Shown piece by piece: positions 25,087 to 33,600 of a DNA stretch of 64,000 bases; within the stretch, counting starts at the first letter, position 1; every line of letters starts with the position of its first letter. The notes under the pieces were generated by a model. The model was given only the letters and a program-made list of their open reading frames with translations. It was not told the DNA's origin and ran no database searches. The stretch is from Amycolatopsis thermoflava N1165 (lineage in GTDB: Bacteria; Actinomycetota; Actinomycetes; Mycobacteriales; Pseudonocardiaceae): the NCBI RefSeq assembly GCF_000473265.1, contig NZ_KI421511.1, positions 7,475,314 through 7,539,313 on the forward strand, read 5' to 3'. A program made the position numbers and the translations under genes.

Positions 25087-25779
25087 TCAGAAGTGGCGCA
25101 CGAGCTCCCGGAACGAGCCCAGCGTCAGCACGCGCTCGTCGGCGTCGTCCAGCTCGTCGTGTTCCAGCACCCAGGTGTGCGCGTTCGGGATGAACACCGC
25201 GTTCATGCCGGCCGCGCGGGCGGGGCGGATGTCCGACTTCGGCGAGTTGCCGATCATCCAGGTCGACTCCGGTACGAGCATGCGCGCCGACGCCAGGCCG
25301 CGGTACACCTCGACGTGCTTCTCCGGCACGATGTGCACCTCCCGGAAGTGGTGGGCCACGCCGGAGGCGTCGATCTTGCGCTGTTGCTCCTCGCGGTCGC
25401 CCTTGGTCAGCAGCATCAGCTCGTGCCGCGAACCCAGCTCGCCGAGCGTCTCGGCGACGCCTGGGATCAGCTCGACCTCGTGGTTGATCAGCGCCGACGC
25501 CAGCTCCTCGATGCGGGCGCGCTCGGCCGCGGTCGCCGGACGCTCGCGCAGCTTCTCGAAGCACTCGCCAAGACTGTGCAGGAACACCTTGGTCCCGTAG
25601 CCGTGCGACACCGCGTTCGCCCGCTCGATGTCGTCGAGGATCTCCCGCACCGCGGCGCGCTCCAGCGTGGGGTGCGCGATCCAGTCGAGGTAGTCGTCGA
25701 TGACCCGCTCGAAGATCACGTTGTTCTCCCACAACGTGTCGTCGGCGTCGAGGATCAGGACCTGTCCACTCAGTCGCAC
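25087..25779 (-). CDS. HAD-superfamily hydrolase
   Basis: 230 residues from a GTG 10 bp after the upstream gene's stop; a start at 25833 would overlap that gene. Motif I is ILDADDTLWENN (DxDxT, nucleophile and acid Asp), motif II ELMLLTKGDREEQ (T/S), motif III lysine near IVPEKHVEVY, motif IV MIGNSPKSDIRPARAAG (NSPKSD in place of GDxxxD). A helical cap lies between I and II. It resembles pyrophosphatase/phosphatase HADs with the DTLW start. Operon partner of the 2-hydroxyacid dehydrogenase. Confidence 0.88.
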   Translation of the reverse strand: MRLSGQVLILDADDTLWENNVIFERVIDDYLDWIAHPTLERAAVREILDDIERANAVSHGYGTKVFLHSLGECFEKLRERPATAAERARIEELASALINHEVELIPGVAETLGELGSRHELMLLTKGDREEQQRKIDASGVAHHFREVHIVPEKHVEVYRGLASARMLVPESTWMIGNSPKSDIRPARAAGMNAVFIPNAHTWVLEHDELDDADERVLTLGSFRELVRHF

Positions 25780-25789
25780 GCTGCGCAGA

Positions 25790-26764
25790 CTAGGAGCGGT
25801 CACCGTCCGGGCGCACCTCATTAACGGCGCCATCGCCCGCCAGCACCGCCGCGACGTTGCGCGCCGCGAGCAGGGCCATCTCGGTCCGCGTCTCGACCGT
25901 CGCGGAGCCCAGGTGCGGTGTCACCACCACGTTGTCCATCTCCAGCAGCCGCGGCTCGACCTCCGGTTCCTTTTCGAACACGTCCAGCCCGGCGCCGGCG
26001 ATCTCCCGGCGCAGCAGCGCGTCGGCCAGCGCGGCCTCGTCCACGACCGGTCCGCGGGTGGTGTTGATCAGGAACGCGCTGTGCTTCATCGCGCCCAGCG
26101 CCTCGGCGTCGATCAGGTGCCGCGTCTCCGGCGTCAGCGGGCAGTGCAGCGACACCACGTCGGCGGTCCGCAGCAGCTCCAGGAACGACAGGTGCTCCGC
26201 GTGCAGCGCCGACTCCACGTCCGGCTTCGCGCGGGACCGTCCGCTGTAGACGATCCGCATGCCGAACGCGCGGGCCCGGTGGGCCATCGCCTGCCCGATC
26301 TGGCCGAGCCCGACGATGCCGAGCGTCTTGCCCTGCAGGCCGGAGCCGAGCATGAACCCGAGGTGGAACGACCAGGGCGTGCGGGACCGCAGCAGCCGTT
26401 CGCCCTCGCCGATGCGCCGCGTCACCGCGAGCAGCAGCCCGAACGCGAGGTCCGCGGTGGCGTCGGTCAGCACCCCCGGCGTGTTGGTGACGGTCACGCC
26501 CCGCTCGGCCAGCGCGGGCACGTCGATGTTGTCGTAGCCGACCGCGACGTTGGCCACGACCTTCAGCTGCGGCCCGGCCGCGTCCGCCACCGCGCCGTCG
26601 ACGCGGTCGTGCAGCATGCACACCACCGCGTCCGCGCCGCGCACCGCTTCGCGCAGCATGTCGGGGCTGAGCGGCCGGTCCTCGCCGGACACCCAGACCT
26701 CGCCCGCCTCGCGGAGCACCACCATCGCTGCTTCCGGAACCCGCCGCGTCACCACGATTCGCAT
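25790..26764 (-). CDS. D-isomer 2-hydroxyacid dehydrogenase (glyoxylate/hydroxypyruvate reductase type)
   Basis: 324 residues from ATG. The NAD-binding motif is LGIVGLGQIGQAMAHRARAF. Catalytic residues: Arg in INTTRGPVVDEAALADAL, Glu in AGAGLDVFEKEPEVEP, and His in VVTPHLGSATVETR. YDNIDVPALAERGVTVTNTP is also typical. The GLGQIG loop and length fit the glyoxylate/hydroxypyruvate reductase branch; 2-ketogluconate reductase is an alternative. It is followed at 10 bp by a HAD phosphatase, so a phospho-sugar-acid or glycolate-type salvage pair is possible (inference). Confidence 0.9.
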   Translation of the reverse strand: MRIVVTRRVPEAAMVVLREAGEVWVSGEDRPLSPDMLREAVRGADAVVCMLHDRVDGAVADAAGPQLKVVANVAVGYDNIDVPALAERGVTVTNTPGVLTDATADLAFGLLLAVTRRIGEGERLLRSRTPWSFHLGFMLGSGLQGKTLGIVGLGQIGQAMAHRARAFGMRIVYSGRSRAKPDVESALHAEHLSFLELLRTADVVSLHCPLTPETRHLIDAEALGAMKHSAFLINTTRGPVVDEAALADALLRREIAGAGLDVFEKEPEVEPRLLEMDNVVVTPHLGSATVETRTEMALLAARNVAAVLAGDGAVNEVRPDGDRS

Positions 26765-26799
26765 GGGCTCCAGCTTCGCAGGATCGGCGGCCGCTCGCG

Positions 26800-26967
26800 C
26801 TATTCGGGGTCCATGCCCCCGGGGCCGCCCTCGCCCTCCGGCTCGGCCTCGTCGGTGCCGACCTCGGGGTCCTGGTCGCGGTAGGTGGGCTCGGTGTGCT
26901 CGCCGCCGATGTCGGCGTCCTGTTGCTCGCTCTCGGCCGTCACCGGATCGATTTCGGGTCCGCTCAT
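26800..26967 (-). CDS. Small acidic protein, 55 residues
   Basis: An ATG frame just upstream of the dehydrogenase encodes 55 residues: MSGPEIDPVTAESEQQDADI, then TYRDQDPEVGTDEAEPEG, ending GGMDPE. It is very acidic, without cysteine or hydrophobic stretches, and codon third positions are strongly GC, as in real genes here. An AAGGAAGGGTGGACGC Shine-Dalgarno-like stretch precedes the ATG on the minus strand. I do not recognise a family. It may be cotranscribed with the dehydrogenase 35 bp downstream. Confidence 0.6.
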   Translation of the reverse strand: MSGPEIDPVTAESEQQDADIGGEHTEPTYRDQDPEVGTDEAEPEGEGGPGGMDPE

Positions 26968-27007
26968 GCGTCCACCCTTCCTTGCGTGGCTCCGGTCGGC
27001 CAGCTAT

Positions 27008-27022
27008 GTTCATATGTAGAAC
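27008..27022. promoter_or_regulatory. Candidate pca operator GTTC-N7-GAAC
   Basis: GTTCATATGTAGAAC is a dyad with an AT-rich centre, 32 bp upstream of pcaI in the gap facing the minus-strand genes. IclR-type regulators bind such dyads, and an IclR gene closes this operon. A plausible operator and promoter region, unproven. Confidence 0.5.
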
Positions 27023-27053
27023 TTGTGTGCGGAATGCGAACGGAAGCAGCTCA

Positions 27054-27872
27054 ATGGCCGAGATAACGTCGCTCCGTGACGCCGTCGCCCAGCTGGTGCA
27101 CGACGGGGACACGGTCGCCCTCGAAGGATTCACCCATCTGATCCCGCACGCGGCGGGGCAGGAGATCATCCGCCAGCGGCGCAGGGACCTCACGCTGGTC
27201 CGGATGACGCCCGACATCGTCTACGACCAGCTCATCGGCGCCGGGTGCGCGAAGAAGCTGATCTTCTCCTGGGGTGGCAACCCGGGCGTCGGGTCGCTGC
27301 ACCGCTTCCGCGATGCCGTGCAGAACTCCTGGCCGGTGCCGCTGGAGATCGAGGAGCACAGCCACGCCGGCATGGCCAACCGCTACGTCGCCGGCGCGTC
27401 CGGGCTGCCGTTCGCGGTGCTGCGCGGCTACCGCGGCACGGACCTGCCCAAGCACACGGACACGATCAAGACGATCACCTGCCCGTTCACCGGCGAGGAA
27501 CTGGCCGCGGTGCCCGCGATCAACCCGGACGTGTCGATCATCCACGCGCAGCGGGCCGACCGGGCGGGCAACGTGCAGATGTGGGGCCTGGTAGGCGTGC
27601 AGAAGGAGGCCGTGCTGGCCGCCAAGCGCAGCCTGGTCACGGTCGAGGAGATCGTCGACGAGCTGACCCCGGTGCCCGGCCAGGTCATCCTGCCGACCTG
27701 GGCCGTCACGGCGGTCGCCGAGGTCCCGAACGGTGCGCATCCGTCCTACGCGGCCGGGTACTCGGAACGCGACAACGAGTATTACGCCTATTGGGATTCC
27801 ATTGGGCGGGAGAGGGACTCGTTCCAGCGCTGGGTGGACGAGAAGGTGTTCGGCGTGGAGGTGGCCCAGTGA
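27054..27872 (+). CDS. pcaI: 3-oxoadipate CoA-transferase subunit A
   Basis: 272 residues from ATG. CoA-transferase family I, alpha-type subunit: LVHDGDTVALEGFTHLIPHA, GGNPGVGSLHRFRDAVQ, HSHAGMANRYVAGASGLPF, DVSIIHAQRADRAGNVQMWG. With PcaJ it moves CoA from succinyl-CoA to 3-oxoadipate. First gene of the operon, 4-bp overlap with pcaJ. A glutaconate CoA-transferase-like reading is possible from sequence alone; the pca context decides. Confidence 0.92.
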   Translation: MAEITSLRDAVAQLVHDGDTVALEGFTHLIPHAAGQEIIRQRRRDLTLVRMTPDIVYDQLIGAGCAKKLIFSWGGNPGVGSLHRFRDAVQNSWPVPLEIEEHSHAGMANRYVAGASGLPFAVLRGYRGTDLPKHTDTIKTITCPFTGEELAAVPAINPDVSIIHAQRADRAGNVQMWGLVGVQKEAVLAAKRSLVTVEEIVDELTPVPGQVILPTWAVTAVAEVPNGAHPSYAAGYSERDNEYYAYWDSIGRERDSFQRWVDEKVFGVEVAQ

Positions 27873-28636
27873 CAACGACGGTCGAACGGACGTACACGTC
27901 CGACGAGATGATGTCGGTCGCCGCGGCCCGCGCCCTGACCGGCGGTCAGCGGGTGTTCGTCGGCATCGGGCTGCCCTCCACCGCGGCCAACCTGGCGCGC
28001 CGCACCCACGCCGAGGACCTGGTGCTCATCTACGAGTCCGGCACGCTCGGCTCGAAGCCCACCCGGCTGCCCGCGTCGATCGGCGACGGCATCCTCGCCG
28101 ACACCGCCGACGCGGTCATCAGCGTGCCGGAGGTGTTCAACTACTGGCTGCAGCCCGGGCGGATCGACGTCGGCTTCCTCGGCGCGGCCCAGCTGGACAA
28201 GTTCGGCAACATCAACACCACGGTCATCGGCGCCGACTACGCCGACCCGAAGGTCCGCCTGCCGGGCGCCGGTGGCGCGCCGGAGATCGCCGCGAACTGC
28301 CACGAGGTCTACGTCGTGGTGCGGCAGAGCAAGCGCAGCTTCGTCGAGCAGGTCGACTTCATCACCTCCTTCGGGCACGGCCGCGGCAAGGGCGAGCGGG
28401 AGAAGCTGGGCCTGCCCGGCGCCGGCCCGACCCTGGTGATCACCGACCTCGGCGTGATGCGCCCGGACCCGGAGACCGCCGAGCTGGTACTGACCCAGAT
28501 CCACGAGGGCGTCACGGTGGAGCAGGTCAAGGACGCGACCGGCTGGGACCTGAAGGTCGCGCCGGAGCTGGAGACCACGCCGCCCCCGACCGAGGCCGAA
28601 CTCACGGCCCTGCGTGAACTGAAGGCGGCCAAGTGA
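27869..28636 (+). CDS. pcaJ: 3-oxoadipate CoA-transferase subunit B
   Basis: 255 residues from GTG overlapping the pcaI stop. The beta-type subunit carries the catalytic Glu in VLIYESGTLGSKP, preceded by RVFVGIGLPSTAANLARRTH. QPGRIDVGFLGAAQLDKFGN and GAGGAPEIAANCHEVYVVVR are family blocks. Forms a heteromer with PcaI. The stop overlaps the thiolase start (GTGATGA). Confidence 0.93.
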   Translation: MTTTVERTYTSDEMMSVAAARALTGGQRVFVGIGLPSTAANLARRTHAEDLVLIYESGTLGSKPTRLPASIGDGILADTADAVISVPEVFNYWLQPGRIDVGFLGAAQLDKFGNINTTVIGADYADPKVRLPGAGGAPEIAANCHEVYVVVRQSKRSFVEQVDFITSFGHGRGKGEREKLGLPGAGPTLVITDLGVMRPDPETAELVLTQIHEGVTVEQVKDATGWDLKVAPELETTPPPTEAELTALRELKAAK

Positions 28637-29811
28637 TGACCGAGGCATACGTTCTCGATGCCATCCGGACCCCGTTCGGCCGCTACGGCGGCGCCCTGGC
28701 GGGAATCCGTCCCGACGACCTCGCCGCGCACGTGCTGCGTGAGCTGGCGTCCCGCAACGACCTCGACCCCGCCACGGTGGACGAGGTCGTGCTCGGCGAC
28801 GCCAACCAGGCGGGCGAGGACAACCGCAACGTGGCGCGCATGGCCGCGCTGCTCGCGGGCTGGCCGACCTCGGTGCCCGGCACCACCGTGAACCGGCTCT
28901 GCGGCTCCGGCCTGGACGCGGTCATGCAGGCCAGCCGCACCATCGCGACCGGCGACGCGTCGCTGGTTGTCGCGGGCGGCGTGGAGTCGATGACCCGCGC
29001 GCCGATGATCCTGCTCAAACCGGAGAAGGCGTACTCCCCGGCGGCGCAGACCCTGCATTCGAGCACCCTCGGCTGGCGCATGGTCAACCCGGAGATGCCC
29101 GAGCAGTGGACGATCTCGCTGGGTGAGAGCACCGAGCGGCTGGCCGAGAAGTACGGCATCAGCCGCGAGGCGCAGGACGAGTTCGCGCTGCGCAGTCACC
29201 AGAACGCGGCGAAGGCGTGGGACGCGGGCTTCTACGACCACCACGTCGTGCCCGTCCCCGGCACCGACCTGACCCGCGACGAGGGCATCCGCGCCGACTC
29301 GACGCTGGAGAAGCTGGGCAAGCTCAAGCCGGCGTTCCGCAAGAACGGCACCATCACCGCGGGCAACGCCTCGCCGCTCAACGACGGCGCGTCCGCCGTC
29401 CTGCTGGGCGACCAGGCCGCGGCCGACCGGCTCGGCAAGACGCCGCTGGCCCGCATCGCCGGGCGCGGCGCGGCGGGCGTCGACCCGGACGTGTTCGGCA
29501 TCGGCCCGGTGCGGGCGGCGGAGATCGCGCTGGAGCGCGCCGGGATCGGCTGGGAGCAGCTGGCCGCGGTCGAGCTGAACGAGGCGTTCGCCGCGCAGTG
29601 CCTGTCCTGCTTCGCCGACTGGCCCAAGCTCGACCCGTCGATCGTGAACGTCAACGGCGGCGCGATCGCGATCGGGCACCCGCTGGGCGCCTCCGGCGGC
29701 CGCATTCTCGCGTCGCTGGCCTACGAGCTGCGCCGCCGCGGCGGTGGCTACGGGCTGGCCGCGATCTGCATCGGCGTGGGCCAGGGGCTCGCGGTCGTGC
29801 TGGAAGCGTGA
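28633..29811 (+). CDS. pcaF: 3-oxoadipyl-CoA thiolase
   Basis: 391-392 residues (GTG 28633 or ATG 28636). It cleaves 3-oxoadipyl-CoA to succinyl-CoA and acetyl-CoA, the last step of the pathway. Thiolase landmarks: acyl-enzyme Cys in TVNRLCGSGLDAVMQ, His in GGAIAIGHPLGASGGR, second Cys in AAICIGVGQGLA, plus VELNEAFAAQCL. Full family length. Followed after 19 bp by pcaH. Confidence 0.94.
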   Translation: MMTEAYVLDAIRTPFGRYGGALAGIRPDDLAAHVLRELASRNDLDPATVDEVVLGDANQAGEDNRNVARMAALLAGWPTSVPGTTVNRLCGSGLDAVMQASRTIATGDASLVVAGGVESMTRAPMILLKPEKAYSPAAQTLHSSTLGWRMVNPEMPEQWTISLGESTERLAEKYGISREAQDEFALRSHQNAAKAWDAGFYDHHVVPVPGTDLTRDEGIRADSTLEKLGKLKPAFRKNGTITAGNASPLNDGASAVLLGDQAAADRLGKTPLARIAGRGAAGVDPDVFGIGPVRAAEIALERAGIGWEQLAAVELNEAFAAQCLSCFADWPKLDPSIVNVNGGAIAIGHPLGASGGRILASLAYELRRRGGGYGLAAICIGVGQGLAVVLEA

Positions 29812-29830
29812 GGAGAAAGGAAAACGTGCT

Positions 29831-30574
29831 ATGGCAGCACCGACGAGTAACAAGCTGATCCTGCCGCGCTACCGGCGGGACCCGGAGGGCACGCACCCAC
29901 CGCTGGACTCACCGGGCTACCGGTCGACGGCCCTGCGGCACCCGAAGCAGCCGCTCGTTCTGCTGCCGCAGATGCTCACCGAGGTGACCGGCCCGCTGCT
30001 CGGTCCCGGCCGCCTCGGTGAGTTCGACAACGACCTGACCCGCCAGCACGCGGAAGAGCCGCAGGGGCAGCGGATCCTGGTGCACGGTCGCCTGCTCGAC
30101 GGTGACGGCCGGGGCATCCCGAACTCGCTGATCGAGATCTGGCAGGCCAACGCGGGCGGCCGCTACCGGCACATCGGCGACAACTGGCCCGCGCCGCTGG
30201 ACCCGAACTTCGACGGCGTCGGCCGCACCATCACCGACTCGGCGGGCCGGTACGAGTTCACCACCATCAAGCCGGGCGCGTACCCGTGGAAGAACCACGA
30301 CAACGCTTGGCGGCCCGCGCACATCCACTTCTCGGTGTTCGGCCAGGCGTTCACGCAGCGCCTGGTGACGCAGATGTACTTCCCGGACGACCCGCTGTTC
30401 TTCCAGGACCCGATCTTCAACTCGATCCCGGACGAGAAGGCGCGGCAGCGGATGATCTCGCGGTTCGACTACAGCCGCACGACCGACCACTGGGCGCTGG
30501 CCTTCGAGTTCGACATCGTGGTGCGCGGCCGCGAGCAGTCGGTGTTCGAGAACGAGGAAGAGGAAGACGAATGA
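29831..30574 (+). CDS. pcaH: Protocatechuate 3,4-dioxygenase beta subunit
   Basis: 247 residues after a GTGAGGAGAAAGG Shine-Dalgarno. Intradiol dioxygenase: the Fe(III) ligands are Tyr in GGRYRHIGDNWPAPLDPNF and the His pair in WRPAHIHFSVFG. IEIWQANAGG is the family signature. Cleaves protocatechuate between the hydroxyls to 3-carboxy-cis,cis-muconate. An acidic tail (ENEEEEDE) ends the protein. The stop overlaps pcaG by 4 bp. Confidence 0.95.
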   Translation: MAAPTSNKLILPRYRRDPEGTHPPLDSPGYRSTALRHPKQPLVLLPQMLTEVTGPLLGPGRLGEFDNDLTRQHAEEPQGQRILVHGRLLDGDGRGIPNSLIEIWQANAGGRYRHIGDNWPAPLDPNFDGVGRTITDSAGRYEFTTIKPGAYPWKNHDNAWRPAHIHFSVFGQAFTQRLVTQMYFPDDPLFFQDPIFNSIPDEKARQRMISRFDYSRTTDHWALAFEFDIVVRGREQSVFENEEEEDE

Positions 30575-31116
30575 CGACCCCTTCGCAGACCGTCGGCCCC
30601 TACCTCGCGATCGGCCTGCCCTGGGAGGACGGCCCGACGGTGGTGCCCGAGGGCACCGAGGGCGCGGTGTGGATCCGCGGCACCGTCACCGACGGCGAGG
30701 GCAACCCGGTCCCGGACGCGATGATCGAGACCTGGCAGGCCGATCCGCAGGGCCGCTTCGACCACCCGGACGACCCGCGCGGCCGCGTTCCCGGCTTCCG
30801 CGGGTTCGGCCGCTGCCCGACCAAGCCGGACGGCAGCTACGAGATCCTGACCCTGCTGCCCGGCGCGATCCCGGGCGAGAACGGCGCGACGCAGGCCCCG
30901 CACATCGACGTGTCGGTGTTCGCGCGCGGGCTGCTGAACCGGGTCGTCACGCGCATCTACTTCCCGGAGAACACCGAGGCCAACGCCGCCGACGCGGTAT
31001 TGAACTCGGTGCCGGAGGACCGGCGCGGCACACTGATCGCCGCCAAGACCGACGACGGGTACCGCTTCGACGTGCGTCTCCAGGGTGGGGCTGAGACAGT
31101 GTTCTTCGATGTCTGA
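30571..31116 (+). CDS. pcaG: Protocatechuate 3,4-dioxygenase alpha subunit
   Basis: 181 residues. Same fold as PcaH (SQTVGPYLAIGLPW, MIETWQADPQGRFDHPDDP, QAPHIDVSVFARGLLNRVVT) but without the Fe-ligand set, as expected for the structural alpha subunit that helps shape the active site. The normal alpha-subunit length is about 200. It overlaps pcaB by 8 bp. Confidence 0.94.
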   Translation: MTTPSQTVGPYLAIGLPWEDGPTVVPEGTEGAVWIRGTVTDGEGNPVPDAMIETWQADPQGRFDHPDDPRGRVPGFRGFGRCPTKPDGSYEILTLLPGAIPGENGATQAPHIDVSVFARGLLNRVVTRIYFPENTEANAADAVLNSVPEDRRGTLIAAKTDDGYRFDVRLQGGAETVFFDV

Positions 31117-32434
31117 CCTGTTCGACCCGATGCTCGCCGCCGGGCCGGTCCGCGACGAGGTCTCCGACGCCGCCTGGCTGCGGGGCCTGCTCGACGCGGA
31201 AGCGGCGCTGGCGGAGGCGGAGGCGGACGCGGGCGTGATCCCGCGCGAGCACGCCGACCGGATCGCCGCCGTGGCTCGTGACGGGCAGTTCGACGCCGCC
31301 GCGATCGGTGCGAAGTCGGTCGGCGTCGGCAATCCCGCCGCGCCGCTCGTGCGGGAGCTGACCGCGCAGGTCGGCGGCGAGGCGGGCCGGGTGGTGCACC
31401 TCGGCGCGACCAGCCAGGACATCGTGGACACCGCGGCGATGCTGGTGTCCGCGCGTGCGGTGGACGTGCTGCTCGGCGAGGTGGAGGCGTGCGCGGACCG
31501 GCTCGCCGAGCTGGCGCGGGAGCACGCCGGCACTGTCCAAGCGGGACGGACGTTGCTGCAGCAGGCGCTGCCGGTGACGTTCGGGTTCCAGCTCGCCGGC
31601 TGGTTGTCCGGGCTGGACGCGGCCGCGGACCGGTTGCGGGCGCAGCGGTTCGCTGTGCAGCTCGGCGGGGCCACCGGCACATTGGCGTCGCTCGGTGAGC
31701 AGGGGCCGGCCGTGCTGGCGGCCTTCGCACGCAGGCTCGGGCTTGCGGAGCCGGCAATGCCGTGGCACACCGAGCGGACGCGCATCGCGGAACTCGCCGG
31801 TGCGCTCGGTTCGTTGTCGGGTGTGGTCGCCGGTGCGTCGCGGTCGCTGGTGCTGCTGGCGCAGACCGAGGTCGGTGAGATCGCCGAGGTCGCCGAGGGC
31901 AGCGGCGGCTCGTCCACCATGCCGCACAAGCGGAACCCGGTCGCCGCGGTGGCGGCCGCGGCGGCCGCGCAGCAGGCGCCCGGGCTGGTCGCGACCCTGC
32001 TCGGCGCGATGGCGCAGGAGCACCAGCGCGCCGCCGGTTCGTGGCACGCCGAGTGGCGGCCGCTGACGGAACTGCTGCGCAGCACCGGATCCGCCGTGCA
32101 CTGGCTGCGCACGAGCCTCGACCGGCTCCAAGTGGACGCGGACCGGATGCGCGCGAACGTCGACCTCACGCGTGGCGCGCTGCTGTCCGAGCGGGTCACG
32201 ACCGCGCTCGCGGCGGAGACCGGGCGGCTCGAAGCACACGACGCCGTGAGCGCGTGCACTCGCCGCGCGCTGGCCGGTGAGGGTGAGCTGGCCGACCTGC
32301 TGGCCGAGGACGCCTTGGTGGGCAAGCACCTGTCCCGCGAGCGCATCGGCGAGCTGCTGGACCCGGCCGGTTACCTGGGGAGCGCGCGTGACTTCGTCGA
32401 ACGGGTGCTGGAGAAGCGAAAGGGGACTTCGTGA
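31109..32434 (+). CDS. pcaB: 3-carboxy-cis,cis-muconate cycloisomerase
   Basis: 441 residues. Fumarase/aspartase superfamily: the signature loop GSGGSSTMPHKRNPV with the catalytic Ser is present, with HLGATSQDIVDTAAML upstream. It lactonises carboxymuconate to 4-carboxymuconolactone. PcaB belongs to the same family as adenylosuccinate lyase, and position in the operon fixes the assignment. Stop overlaps the pcaD GTG by 4 bp. Confidence 0.94.
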   Translation: MSDLFDPMLAAGPVRDEVSDAAWLRGLLDAEAALAEAEADAGVIPREHADRIAAVARDGQFDAAAIGAKSVGVGNPAAPLVRELTAQVGGEAGRVVHLGATSQDIVDTAAMLVSARAVDVLLGEVEACADRLAELAREHAGTVQAGRTLLQQALPVTFGFQLAGWLSGLDAAADRLRAQRFAVQLGGATGTLASLGEQGPAVLAAFARRLGLAEPAMPWHTERTRIAELAGALGSLSGVVAGASRSLVLLAQTEVGEIAEVAEGSGGSSTMPHKRNPVAAVAAAAAAQQAPGLVATLLGAMAQEHQRAAGSWHAEWRPLTELLRSTGSAVHWLRTSLDRLQVDADRMRANVDLTRGALLSERVTTALAAETGRLEAHDAVSACTRRALAGEGELADLLAEDALVGKHLSRERIGELLDPAGYLGSARDFVERVLEKRKGTS

Positions 32435-33192
32435 AGGTCCACTACGAGACCGCGGGCGATGGTGACGTCGTCGTCCTGAGCAATTCCATCGGCAGTAACC
32501 TGCGCATGTGGGAGCCGCAGGTGAAGCCGTTGACGGACAACGGTTTCCGCGTCGTCCGGTACGACACCCGGGGCCACGGGCAGTCGCCGGTGCCGCCAGG
32601 GCCGTACTCGATCGCCGACCTCGGCCGTGACGTCGTCGAGCTGCTGGACACGCTCGGCGTCGAGTCCGCGCACTTCGTCGGGCTGTCGCTGGGCGGGATG
32701 ACCGGCGCCTGGCTCGGGCAGCACGCGCCGTCGCGAATCCGGTCGCTGGCACTGACATTCACCTCGGTCAACCCCGGCAACGTCGACATGTGGACCGGGC
32801 GGGCGAAGCAGGTGCGCGCCGAGGGCATGGCGACGATCGCCGAGGGCAGCATCGGCCGCTGGTTCACACCGGACTGGATCTCGGCGAACCCGGAACTGGC
32901 CGAGGAGCTGCGGCAGATGACAGCGACCACCCCGGCCGAGGGCTACGCGTCGTGCTGCGAGGCCATCGCCGGGCTCGACCTGACCGCCGGGCTGGGCACG
33001 ATCACCGCCCCGACCCTGGTGATCTCGGGAGCCGACGACGCCGCGCTGCCGCCCTCGCACGGGCAGGTCATCGCCGACGGCATCCCCGGTGCGAAGTTCG
33101 AGGTGATCGACCACGCGGCCCACCTGGGCAGCTACCAGCAGGCAGGCAAGTTCACCGAACTGCTCCTGGAGCACCTGAAGGGGGCGCGATGA
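32431..33192 (+). CDS. pcaD: 3-oxoadipate enol-lactonase
   Basis: 253 residues from GTG. Alpha/beta hydrolase: VVLSNSIGSNLRMWEPQVKP (oxyanion), nucleophile in FVGLSLGGMTGAWLG, acid in LVISGADDAALPP, catalytic His in IDHAAHLGSYQQAG. It hydrolyses 3-oxoadipate enol-lactone to 3-oxoadipate. Some actinobacteria fuse PcaD and PcaC as PcaL; here they are separate with a 4-bp overlap. Confidence 0.93.
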   Translation: MKVHYETAGDGDVVVLSNSIGSNLRMWEPQVKPLTDNGFRVVRYDTRGHGQSPVPPGPYSIADLGRDVVELLDTLGVESAHFVGLSLGGMTGAWLGQHAPSRIRSLALTFTSVNPGNVDMWTGRAKQVRAEGMATIAEGSIGRWFTPDWISANPELAEELRQMTATTPAEGYASCCEAIAGLDLTAGLGTITAPTLVISGADDAALPPSHGQVIADGIPGAKFEVIDHAAHLGSYQQAGKFTELLLEHLKGAR

Positions 33193-33590
33193 GCGACGAG
33201 CTGTACGACGCGGGCATGAAGGTCCGGCGTGAGGTGCTGGGCGACGCGCACGTCGACCGCGCCACCGCCAACGCGACCGAGTTCACGCAGAAGTTCCAGG
33301 ACTACATCACCCGCGCCGCCTGGGGCTCGATCTGGACGCGCGAGGGCCTGGACCGCAAGACCCGCAGCTGCATCACGCTGGCCGTGCTCACCGCGCTGCA
33401 CTGCCACGGCGAGATCGCGATGCACGTCCGCGCCGCCGTCGGCAACGGGCTGACCGCCGACGAGATCGGCGAGGTGCTGCTGCACGCCGGCGTGTACGCG
33501 GGGGTGCCTGCGGCCAACGAGGCATTCGCCATCGCGCAGAAGACACTGGCCGAGATGGGAGAGCCCACCGCCCAGCCGCGCGCCCACTAA
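33189..33590 (+). CDS. pcaC: 4-carboxymuconolactone decarboxylase
   Basis: 133 residues. AhpD-like helical fold: LYDAGMKVRREVLGDAHVDR, AWGSIWTREGLDRKTRSCIT, LHCHGEIAMHVRAAVGNGLT, LLHAGVYAGVPAANEAFAIA. It decarboxylates 4-carboxymuconolactone to the enol-lactone. It lacks the redox CxxC of AhpD, as expected. Last enzyme gene of the operon; the regulator starts 10 bp later. Confidence 0.94.
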   Translation: MSDELYDAGMKVRREVLGDAHVDRATANATEFTQKFQDYITRAAWGSIWTREGLDRKTRSCITLAVLTALHCHGEIAMHVRAAVGNGLTADEIGEVLLHAGVYAGVPAANEAFAIAQKTLAEMGEPTAQPRAH

Positions 33591-33600
33591 GTTGTCCGGT